Assembly: GCA_031259905.1 (NCBI GenBank)
Contig: JAIRKS010000048.1
Location: 1 to 13,025 of the forward strand
Direction: 5' to 3'
Length of the DNA: 13,025 nucleotides
From: Odoribacteraceae bacterium
Lineage (GTDB): Bacteria > Bacteroidota > Bacteroidia > Bacteroidales > Marinifilaceae
The notes beneath the pieces are model-generated. The model was not told the origin of the DNA. It saw only the letters and a list, made by a program, of their open reading frames with translations, and did no database searches. This document shows positions 6,096 through 12,078 of the stretch, piece by piece; the stretch's first letter is position 1; each line of letters begins with the position of its first letter. Both the position numbers and the translations under genes were made by a program.

Positions 6096-6911
6096 TTAAT
6101 TCAACGAGAATCGCAAGAATCCTGTTACTTTCAAGTCCTTGTCCACGCCCCGGAGATACTCCCGGACGGTAATCTTCCCGTCCTGTTCAAACGTCTGGTT
6201 TAACAAGGTAGACTCTTGATAGAACTTGTTCAGGCGTCCTTGCGCGATCTTGTCCCACATCGCCTCTGGTTTTCCCTCCTCCTGCGCCTTTCCCCTGCCA
6301 ATCTCCAGTTCGTGCTCGATCACTTCCGCCGGGATATCCTCCTTGTCAATAGCGATTGGCGACATGGCAGCAATTTGCATGGCGATATTCTTCATCACCT
6401 GCGTATCGACCTCCTTGTCAAAGCCCACGGCGGTAGCCAACTTGTTCCCCGGGTGGATATAAACGGCACACCCGGAAGCTTCCACCTTACCATAATAGGC
6501 CAACTCCAGTTTCTCGCCGATCACGCCGGTCTGTGCAGAGATGTGGTCGGCGACGGTGCGATCGTCCAGCCGGGTAGCCAGCAACGCATCCTTGTCCGCT
6601 GGCAACGCGGTAAACGCCACATCGAGAATCTGCCCGGTGAACGAGATGAATCCCTCGTTTTTGGCCACGAAATCCGTCTCGCAATTTAACGAGACAACCA
6701 CGGCACGCTTGCCGTCCGTCCTGGCCAGGACACATCCTTCGTTAGCATCCCTGTCAGCCCGCTTGTTAGCGATAGCCAACCCCTTTTTACGAATAATATC
6801 AACGGCCTTATCGAAATCGCCTTCTGCCTCTTGCAGGGCGTGCTTACAATCCATCATGCCGGCGTTCGTTGCCTTACGCAACCTCATCACCTCTGCTGCT
6901 GTAATTTCCAT
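6096..6911 (-). CDS. tsf: Translation elongation factor Ts
   Basis: EF-Ts (271 residues) is the guanine-nucleotide exchange factor that regenerates EF-Tu-GTP in the cytosol. The N-terminal UBA-like module (residues 3-40, V-M-R-L-R-K-A-T-N-A-G-M-M-D-C-K) is followed by the signature T-D-F-V-A-K-N at residues 79-85, the segment that displaces Mg2+ in EF-Tu. The dimerisation/core subdomains follow, including the H-P-G-N-K-L-A-T-A-V-G strand around residues 150-165 (here IHPGNKLATAVGF). Length is normal for Bacteroidales. It is the last gene of the rplM-rpsI-rpsB-tsf operon, 29 bp after rpsB, and borders the AT-rich island on its 3' side. Confidence 0.98.
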   Translation of the reverse strand: MEITAAEVMRLRKATNAGMMDCKHALQEAEGDFDKAVDIIRKKGLAIANKRADRDANEGCVLARTDGKRAVVVSLNCETDFVAKNEGFISFTGQILDVAFTALPADKDALLATRLDDRTVADHISAQTGVIGEKLELAYYGKVEASGCAVYIHPGNKLATAVGFDKEVDTQVMKNIAMQIAAMSPIAIDKEDIPAEVIEHELEIGRGKAQEEGKPEAMWDKIAQGRLNKFYQESTLLNQTFEQDGKITVREYLRGVDKDLKVTGFLRFSLN

Positions 6912-6940
6912 GTCTTGTTTTTATTTTATGTCGTGTAAAT

Positions 6941-7720
6941 TCATTCGTCGACAGGCTCCTTGTGTCCTGCACTCTCTTCCTCTTCCCTTTCCTCGCTATC
7001 CGGTTTCTTTTCGTTATCCTTCTCGCGTTCCACCTTGCGTTCATTATATCCTTCCTGAATGGCGGCGACCACCTTGTCAATCACCAGCGTGATCGAAGTA
7101 GAAGCGTCATCGTTGGCCGGGATTACGAAATCAATCCCGTCGGGATTGGAATTAGTATCCACCATCGCGAACACCGGGATACCCAGTGTCCGGGCTTCCT
7201 TTACCGCGATGTACTCCTTCATCACGTCCACGACGAAGAGCGCGGCCGGCGGGCGAGCCATGTCGGCGATACTACCGAGGTTCTTTTCCAGCTTGGCACG
7301 TTGCCTGGAGATCTGAAGTTTTTCGCGCTTGGAGAGGTGGGTAAATGTGCCGTCCTTCTCCATCCTGTCGATTGTTACCATCTTCTTCACCGCCTTCCTG
7401 ATCGTCGGGAAGTTGGTCAACATGCCGCCCGGCCATCTTTCGGTAACGTACGGCATGTTAATATTAGCTACTCTTTCCGCGACAATATCCTTAGCCTGTT
7501 TTTTTGTCGCTACAAACAGAATTTTCCGGTTCGACCTAGCCATTTGCTTCAACGCGGCACAGGCCTTATCAAGCATGACCGCCGTTTTATTCAAGTCGAT
7601 GACATGGATACCGTTTCGCTCCATGAAAATATAAGGAGCCATCTTGGGATTCCACTTGCGAGTCAGGTGACCGAAATGCACCCCCGCGTTCAATAATTCG
7701 TCGAAATTTGTTTTTGACAT
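6941..7720 (-). CDS. rpsB: 30S ribosomal protein S2
   Basis: S2 (259 residues) binds the small subunit between head and body, near S1 where present. Hallmarks: LLNAGVHFGHLTRKWNPKM near the N-terminus, MERNGIHVIDLNKT, the FVATKKQAKDIV segment, the ERWPGGMLTNFPTIRK block, and the P-A-A-L-F-V-V-D strand with GIPVFAMVDTNSNP and the D-F-V-I-P-A-N-D-D segment. The last ~40 residues form a highly charged, Glu/Lys-rich tail beyond the conserved core, as in several Bacteroidales S2 proteins. It sits between rpsI (89 bp upstream) and tsf (29 bp downstream), the usual arrangement in this phylum. Confidence 0.98.
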   Translation of the reverse strand: MSKTNFDELLNAGVHFGHLTRKWNPKMAPYIFMERNGIHVIDLNKTAVMLDKACAALKQMARSNRKILFVATKKQAKDIVAERVANINMPYVTERWPGGMLTNFPTIRKAVKKMVTIDRMEKDGTFTHLSKREKLQISRQRAKLEKNLGSIADMARPPAALFVVDVMKEYIAVKEARTLGIPVFAMVDTNSNPDGIDFVIPANDDASTSITLVIDKVVAAIQEGYNERKVEREKDNEKKPDSEEREEEESAGHKEPVDE

Positions 7721-7809
7721 GTGTAATTGTTTACAGTTTACTTTCCTTATTCATTCAATCGCCGGGTAGTTCTCGTGGAAGTCCCGGAGATTTAGATACT
7801 AAACTTCGC

Positions 7810-8196
7810 TTAACGCTTCGAGAACTGGAACCGTTTACGAGCACCCGGACGTCCCGGCTTCTTTCGTTCCACCTCGCGCGGGTCGCGCGTGATAAAGCCA
7901 GCCGCCCTTAGTTTAGGCTTATCCTCCGCGTTAATCTTGACCAGCGCGCGGGCGATACCCAGCCGCAACGCCTCTGCCTGACCATTGAAGCCTCCCCCGT
8001 CGAGGGTTGCCTTAACATCGTACTGCCCGGCGACCTCCAGTAGTTCGAGCGGTTGCCTTACCTTGTATTGCAGGATTGCCAGCGGGAAATACTCCTCTAT
8101 CGTCTTCTTGTTGATGGTGACATTCCCTTTCCCCTCGCTCAGGTAAACGCGAGCCACTGCTGTTTTTCTCCTGCCGGTTGCGTTGATTATTTCCAT
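7810..8196 (-). CDS. rpsI: 30S ribosomal protein S9
   Basis: S9 (128 residues) contacts P-site tRNA in the small-subunit head with its basic C-terminal tail. The N-terminus M-E-I-I-N-A-T-G-R-R-K-T-A-V-A-R-V is typical, as are the central G-G-G-F-N-G-Q-A-E-A-L-R-L-G-I-A-R-A-L segment and the tail T-R-D-P-R-x-V-E-R-K-K-P-G-R-P-G-A-R-K-R-F-Q-F-S-K-R ending in Arg. It follows rplM after 6 bp, the near-universal L13-S9 pair. Confidence 0.98.
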   Translation of the reverse strand: MEIINATGRRKTAVARVYLSEGKGNVTINKKTIEEYFPLAILQYKVRQPLELLEVAGQYDVKATLDGGGFNGQAEALRLGIARALVKINAEDKPKLRAAGFITRDPREVERKKPGRPGARKRFQFSKR

Positions 8197-8202
8197 GATT
8201 AA

Positions 8203-8658
8203 TTAATTAAGCGCGTTAATATCGATTACTTTAGGCTTTTGTGCGACTTGCTCGTGTTCCGGGCCGACGTACAGGTAAAGATTCCTGAAGAGGGCGCTGC
8301 CGAGGCGATTTTTCGGGAGCATACCCTTCACGGCGTGTTCGAGAATCCTTTCCGGGTGCGTCTTCATCCATTGCGCGGGAGTAGCCACGCGTTGTCCGCC
8401 GGGATACTGCGTGTGGCGGATATATTTCTTGTCGGACAACTTCTTTCCCGTCAAGACGACCTTCTCCACGTTCACGATGATCACGTTGTCCCCGCAATCC
8501 ACGTGGGGCGTGAAGCCGGGCTTGTACTTGCCCCTCAAGAGCTTCGCGACCTTCGCGGCGAGTCGTCCCACGACTTGTTTTTCAGCATCAATCAAGACCC
8601 ATTCTTTTTGCACCGTGGCCTTATTGAGATGAACTGTTCTGTAACTAATCTGATCCAC
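8203..8658 (-). CDS. rplM: 50S ribosomal protein L13
   Basis: L13 is an early assembly protein of the large subunit. With the GTG start at 8658 it has 151 residues, which is the length I recall for Bacteroides L13, and its sequence lines up from V-D-Q-I-S-Y-R-T. Signatures: K-E-W-V-L-I-D-A, GRLAAKVAKLLRGKYKP, the PHVDCGDNVIIVN block, V-L-T-G-K-K, QYPGG and the V-K-G-M-L-P-K-N-R-L-G motif. An in-frame ATG at 8733 would add 25 residues that are unlike L13 and fall in what looks like leader DNA, so I reject it. It is the first gene of the rplM-rpsI-rpsB-tsf operon. Confidence 0.95.
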   Translation of the reverse strand: MDQISYRTVHLNKATVQKEWVLIDAEKQVVGRLAAKVAKLLRGKYKPGFTPHVDCGDNVIIVNVEKVVLTGKKLSDKKYIRHTQYPGGQRVATPAQWMKTHPERILEHAVKGMLPKNRLGSALFRNLYLYVGPEHEQVAQKPKVIDINALN

Positions 8659-8838
8659 TTTTACTCGTTTAAAATTATACTTCTGTTTGTTCCTTTTGTC
8701 GTACCACCCGCCGCGTTTCCGGGCTGAAATCAACGAGATTCGTCGGGCAAACGAACATTTTCAATCTCCGGTTATTCGCGCCGTGCAAGGGAAATGGCTA
8801 AGGGTTCACTCCTGCATGAACGAATGGCCGCTACAAAA
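8659..8838 (-). promoter_or_regulatory. Long leader of the rplM operon, possible L13 autoregulatory RNA
   Basis: From the predicted start site (about 8838) to the L13 GTG the leader is about 180 nt. It contains a hairpin in which 8763-8768 pairs with 8735-8740 (GAGATT with AATCTC) and, beyond an asymmetric bulge, 8751-8753 pairs with 8741-8743. A smaller TTCA/TGAA hairpin lies near its 5' end. Ribosomal-protein leaders that bind their own product are common, and L13 leaders are known in other bacteria. Whether this fold belongs to a described class I cannot tell. The rest of the 249-bp gap up to 8908 holds the promoter and no gene. Confidence 0.4.
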
Positions 8839-8845
8839 CGGACGG

Positions 8846-8876
8846 CAAAGGTACGAAAGGAATTGGCATCTACAAA
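8846..8876 (-). promoter_or_regulatory. Bacteroidota sigma-ABfr promoter of the rplM operon
   Basis: On the minus strand, TTTG (8876-8873) is separated by exactly 19 bp from TACCTTTG (8853-8846). This is a perfect match to the -33 TTTG / -7 TAnnTTTG consensus of the Bacteroidota primary sigma factor, including spacing. It drives rplM, rpsI, rpsB and tsf. Confidence 0.85.
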
Positions 8877-8900
8877 CTTTTGCCGGGAATTTCTCAAGAC

Positions 8901-8916
8901 CGCGGATTCAACCGCG
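8901..8916 (-). terminator. Small GC hairpin overlapping the stop of the frr operon
   Basis: CGCGG (8901-8905) and CCGCG (8912-8916) pair around a 6-nt loop that contains the stop codon of the last gene. There is no T-run afterwards. It could mark the 3' end of the frr operon transcript, but read-through toward rplM cannot be excluded. Confidence 0.25.
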
Positions 8917-9609
8917 AGGACGCGAGGAGTCAAGTGACATCCGGTAAGGCTCGATATTCCACGCGTCGCAGAGCCAGCGTTCCCCGTCGTGGCGGAAGAT
9001 CGAGAGACTACCGGTGGACACCTTTATATTATGTTCCCGGCAGAAAGCCGCGTGATCCTCCAGCAAGAGAGGAGCGAAACGGATGATGCCGTTAGAAGTG
9101 CAGATCAAGACATTCTCCCCGTCGGGAATATCCGAGGCAAAACACCTCCACGCGCGGGCGATCCCCTCCACGTCCACGTGCCAGCCGGGAGGGACAATAG
9201 CGTGCGTGTTCCACTCGTCAAGCACCCGTTCACCAAGCGACAACACCTCCGCCACCGGGAGCGACGACATCCCCGCACGTCGCGCCATCTCCTCTCCCAG
9301 TCGCTGCTTCACGTCCGTTTCCGTCTTGTTCTCGTCGGGACCGTAATCGATCTCCGTGAAGCGAGGCTCGGCAATTACCGGCAGGGAGAGCCGCGCCTCC
9401 TCCGCGATCAACTCCGCCGTGCGCGTCGTGCGGAGCAGCGGCGCCGCGTAAATCCTGTCCACGCGGAGGCCGTTCGCCGACAGGTATCTCCCTACTGCCC
9501 GCGCCCGCTCTTCTTCCACCAGCGGCAGGTCCGTTCTTCCACCGACCCGCCGCGGGATCTCTCCCGGCCGGAACGTGTTCCCGTGCCGCACGATCAAACA
9601 TCTCTTCAT
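8908..9609 (-). CDS. Histidine phosphatase (phosphoglycerate mutase-like) family protein with altered second His motif
   Basis: This 233-residue protein has the histidine-phosphatase fold. The N-terminal phosphate-pocket motif is intact: L-I-V-R-H-G-N at residues 5-11, with His9 as the would-be phosphorylated nucleophile. The second Arg lies in PLLRTTRTAEL (Arg60), and the acid/base region is F-T-E-I-D-Y-G (Glu86). The canonical second motif S-H-G-[GV]-x-[IV]-R instead reads C-T-S-N-G-I-I-R-F, so Asn173 replaces the second catalytic His. From memory, a subfamily with R-H-G-N-T-F ... T-D-L-P-L ... T-S-N-G exists in other bacteria, so this may be a family trait and not decay. Activity is uncertain. 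Its ATG overlaps the upstream kinase stop by ATGA, and it ends the frr operon. It probably acts on the product or substrate of the kinase and cytidylyltransferase. Confidence 0.85.
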   Translation of the reverse strand: MKRCLIVRHGNTFRPGEIPRRVGGRTDLPLVEEERARAVGRYLSANGLRVDRIYAAPLLRTTRTAELIAEEARLSLPVIAEPRFTEIDYGPDENKTETDVKQRLGEEMARRAGMSSLPVAEVLSLGERVLDEWNTHAIVPPGWHVDVEGIARAWRCFASDIPDGENVLICTSNGIIRFAPLLLEDHAAFCREHNIKVSTGSLSIFRHDGERWLCDAWNIEPYRMSLDSSRPRG

Positions 9610-10229
9610 GTGCTAATGATTTCAAATGTATCGACAATCTTCTTGTACACCTCGTTCAGTTCCGCGAGCGCCGCGTGACGGGTCTCGATCTCCTCCACCG
9701 GGAAGAAACGTTCCCGGCGCGCTACCCGTTCGGCAGCAACGCCAGGGGGGACGTCCAGGAAACGAATCTCCACGCGATACCCCAGCGATTTCACGCGACG
9801 GTACAGGGCGACGTGCCCCGGCGTCGCGTTACCGTGCTCGAAAAGAATGGAGAGCCGGCGGGCGATCCCCTCGCCCAGCAAGCGGTAGCCCAGGTGACGG
9901 GCCGGTAACTCCCACCGCGCGAACGCTTCCCTCGCGCCGTGCTGCCGGAGATCCTCCCGGTAGGGCGGAAGCTCCTCCATCAGGTTGTCGAACGACACGT
10001 GGAGCAGCGAGGGATTCTCCTTTATTACCTCCCGCGCCAGCGTGGACTTCCCCGCGCCCGGGATGCCGGAGATATTCACGAGGAGCGGTGACGGGGAAGG
10101 CGTCGCGACAGAAAAAGCGCTCGCGGAGAAAGCCTCGTACCACTCCAGCACGCGCTGTCGCGTCGTCTCCCCCGCGAGCACCTCCTCGAGCCGCGTGACC
10201 TCCCACGGCAGGCGATCCCCGACATTCAT
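9606..10229 (-). CDS. Zeta-toxin-like P-loop kinase
   Basis: This is a 207-residue P-loop NTPase. The Walker A motif G-I-P-G-A-G-K-S-T is at residues 55-63, after a ~45-residue N-terminal extension. The rest resembles the zeta-toxin kinase domain: V-S-F-D-N-L-M-E-E-L-P-P-Y after the first helix, a central ILFEHGNAT strand-loop, then S-L-G-Y-R-V-E-I-R-F-L-D-V-P with the lid arginines RVARR. Zeta toxins phosphorylate UDP-N-acetylglucosamine; many chromosomal relatives are ordinary small-molecule kinases. No epsilon-type antitoxin gene is adjacent, and the gene is locked by ATGA overlaps between a CMP-sugar synthetase and a phosphatase-fold protein, so a metabolic role looks likelier than a toxin role. 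Start ATG at 10229 overlaps the kdsB-like stop. The frame stays open upstream to 10733, but only by shadowing that gene. Confidence 0.82.
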   Translation of the reverse strand: MNVGDRLPWEVTRLEEVLAGETTRQRVLEWYEAFSASAFSVATPSPSPLLVNISGIPGAGKSTLAREVIKENPSLLHVSFDNLMEELPPYREDLRQHGAREAFARWELPARHLGYRLLGEGIARRLSILFEHGNATPGHVALYRRVKSLGYRVEIRFLDVPPGVAAERVARRERFFPVEEIETRHAALAELNEVYKKIVDTFEIIST

Positions 10230-11065
10230 GGCCCCGCGTCCGGTTCGCCGCGTCGCGCGAGGATCTCCTCCACGCGGGCGACATCCTCCGCGGAATCCAC
10301 GCCGGTGATCGCCTCTAACCCCTGGAGGTCGACCTCCACCACCCGCACCTTTAGCCCGTTGTACAGGAAGCGCGTCTGCTCCAGCCCCTCGATCTCCGGC
10401 CGTTCGAGCGGCGAGGGGTCTAACGTCGCGTACCGCGCCAGGGTCTCGCGGGAATAGGCGTACACCCCCACGTGGCGACGCGCGGGAGAGAACGCGGAGA
10501 GCCGTCGCGCCTCCCCCGGCCGGCGGATGACGGGCAACATTCCCTTCGAGAAGGCGAGCGCGTTCATGAACTTGTCCACCAGCACGGTCGTCCCCGAGTA
10601 GGGCGTCGTCTTCTTCGCCTCCGCGAGCGCGTCGTACGCCTCCCAGTCGAGGCGCGTGCAGGGGGTATAGACCGCCGCGCCGGGGTCTTCCTCCCAGGCG
10701 CGGACCAGGTCGCGCACGACCGGCGGCGGGCACAGCGGGTTATCTCCTTGCAGGTTGACGACCAGCCGCGGGGTTTCCCCCGTCACCCGTTCCACCTCCA
10801 CGGTCGCGTGCAGGCAGCGTTCCGTCCCGTCGCGACAATCGCCGGGGGTCATGACGACGGGGATCTCCCTCTCCCGGCAGAACCGCTCGATGGCGGCGTG
10901 ATCGGTGGCCACGACGTACGTGCATCCCGTCACGTCGCGACAGGCGGCGGCGGCCACGCGCGCCACGCGTTCGACCATCGCCACGCCGCGGATCTTCACC
11001 AGGGGTTTCCCCGGCAGGCGCGTCGAGTGATAGCGCGCCGGGATAACGATCAGCACGCGGGCCAT
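10226..11065 (-). CDS. kdsB: KdsB-like CMP-sugar synthetase (3-deoxy-manno-octulosonate cytidylyltransferase family)
   Basis: This 279-residue nucleotidyltransferase resembles KdsB, which makes CMP-Kdo from CTP and Kdo for lipopolysaccharide. Family marks: I-P-A-R-Y-H-S-T-R-L-P-G-K-P-L at residues 8-22, the nucleotide-binding A-T-D-H, V-N-L-Q-G-D (Asp108, metal ligand), H-V-G-V-Y-A-Y at 198-204, S-P-L-E-R-P-E-I-E-G-L-E-Q, and G-V-D-S-A-E-D near 256 (Asp257, second metal ligand). It departs from canonical KdsB in several places: D-G-T-E-R-C where S-G-T-D-R is usual, Q-G-D-N-P for Q-G-D-E-P, and a ~30-residue longer chain with K-T-T-P-Y-S-G-T-T in the sugar-binding part. It may activate Kdo or a different ulosonic acid. 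It starts 1 bp after the frr stop, and its TGA overlaps the kinase ATG. If a standard kdsB exists elsewhere in the genome, this is a paralogue and the symbol should be dropped. Confidence 0.78.
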   Translation of the reverse strand: MARVLIVIPARYHSTRLPGKPLVKIRGVAMVERVARVAAAACRDVTGCTYVVATDHAAIERFCREREIPVVMTPGDCRDGTERCLHATVEVERVTGETPRLVVNLQGDNPLCPPPVVRDLVRAWEEDPGAAVYTPCTRLDWEAYDALAEAKKTTPYSGTTVLVDKFMNALAFSKGMLPVIRRPGEARRLSAFSPARRHVGVYAYSRETLARYATLDPSPLERPEIEGLEQTRFLYNGLKVRVVEVDLQGLEAITGVDSAEDVARVEEILARRGEPDAGP

Positions 11066-11066
11066 C

Positions 11067-11633
11067 TCATATCGTCATGATGTCCTTTTCCTTCCTGGAC
11101 AGCTGCTCGTCCACGCGTTTCCCGAAATCGTCGGTCAGCTTCTGCGCGTCGACCTCGGCATCCTTTGCCATATCCTCCGGCAGGCCATTCTTCGTCATCT
11201 TCTTCACCTGGTCGATAGCATCCCGGCGGGCGTTCCGTACGCTGACCCTGGCGATTTCTGCCTCGGCCTTGCTTTGCTTCACCAGGTCGCGCCGGCGTTC
11301 CTCCGTCAGCACGGGGATATTGACGCGGATGACATCCCCGTTATTATCCGGGTTCAGGCCGAGGTTCGCGTTCATGATCGCGCGTTCGATCGCGGGGATC
11401 ATCTTCTTGTCCCAGGGCTGCACGGCGATCGTGCGCGGGTCCGGGGTAGCGATATTGGCCACCTGTGACAGCGGCGTCTGGCTACCGTAATAATCCACCA
11501 GCACGTCCTGCAAGATCTTCGGGTTTGCCCGTCCTGCCCTGATCTTGCTCAACTCCACCTCCAGGTGATGCAGTGCTGCTTCCATTTTTTCTTTTGCCTC
11601 CTCGAGACAAAACTGCACGTCTTCCTTGTTCAT
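11067..11633 (-). CDS. frr: Ribosome recycling factor
   Basis: RRF (188 residues) splits post-termination ribosomes together with EF-G. Domain I is a three-helix bundle, domain II a small beta sandwich. Marks: L-S-K-I-R-A-G-R-A-N-P-K-I-L near residues 28-41, VDYYGSQTPLSQVANI, P-D-P-R-T-I-A-V-Q-P-W-D, A-N-L-G-L-N-P-x-N-N-G-D-V-I-R-V-N-I-P-x-L-T-E-E-R-R and the long final helix ending K-E-K-D-I-M-T-I. Length is standard. It is the first gene of a four-gene unit and is separated from the KdsB-like gene by a single base. Confidence 0.98.
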   Translation of the reverse strand: MNKEDVQFCLEEAKEKMEAALHHLEVELSKIRAGRANPKILQDVLVDYYGSQTPLSQVANIATPDPRTIAVQPWDKKMIPAIERAIMNANLGLNPDNNGDVIRVNIPVLTEERRRDLVKQSKAEAEIARVSVRNARRDAIDQVKKMTKNGLPEDMAKDAEVDAQKLTDDFGKRVDEQLSRKEKDIMTI

Positions 11634-11688
11634 AAAATCTTCTCTGTTTTAATGGTAAATACTCCGGTTCACGATTTATCGTTTACCG

Positions 11689-11696
11689 CGAATGTA
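11689..11696 (-). promoter_or_regulatory. Candidate -7 promoter element (TACATTCG) of the frr operon
   Basis: On the minus strand the box TACATTCG lies 55 bp before the frr ATG, giving a leader of about 50 nt. It differs from TAnnTTTG at one base. The bases 19 bp upstream read GTTC, a poor -33. It is divergent from the fimbrillin promoter about 120 bp away. Confidence 0.5.
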
Positions 11697-11794
11697 AAGA
11701 AAAAAAGGCTCCCGCGAACAGGGCACGCCGTCTCGCCGGGATGACGGGAGGGGGACGCATGAAAAAAAAATAGTCAGAAAAAGAGGGAAGATCG

Positions 11795-11825
11795 TTTCAT
11801 GGTAAAGAAAAACGCGCTACATTCG
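11795..11825 (+). promoter_or_regulatory. Candidate promoter of the fimbrillin gene
   Basis: TTTC (11795-11798), 19 bp, then TACATTCG (11818-11825). Each half differs from the Bacteroidota consensus (TTTG / TAnnTTTG) at one base and the spacing is ideal. Transcription from here would give a leader of about 245 nt that includes the 53-codon ORF and the CA tract. A weaker TTG-N20-TACCTCAC resemblance (11949-11979) abuts the repeat. Confidence 0.5.
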
Positions 11826-11875
11826 CCCCGTGAACAAAAAAACACGAAACATAATTCACTAAACGAAGACTACAA

Positions 11876-12037
<162 letters not shown>

Positions 12038-12078
12038 CGCTCCAGCGGCCCGTTTCTCACCTATCAACTGAACGGGCC

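Noticed and set aside
8659..8733. 25-codon N-terminal extension of L13 from an ATG at 8733
   Set aside because: The extension does not resemble L13, and starting at GTG 8658 gives the family's usual 151 residues. The extra DNA fits a leader.
9606..10229. Classical epsilon/zeta toxin-antitoxin system
   Set aside because: No small antitoxin gene is next to the kinase; its neighbours are a cytidylyltransferase and a phosphatase-fold protein joined by ATGA overlaps.
10230..10733. Upstream extension of the zeta-like kinase to a 375-residue protein
   Set aside because: The added part lies wholly within the KdsB-like gene in another frame and is Gly/Arg-rich shadow sequence. The ATGA overlap marks the real start at 10229.
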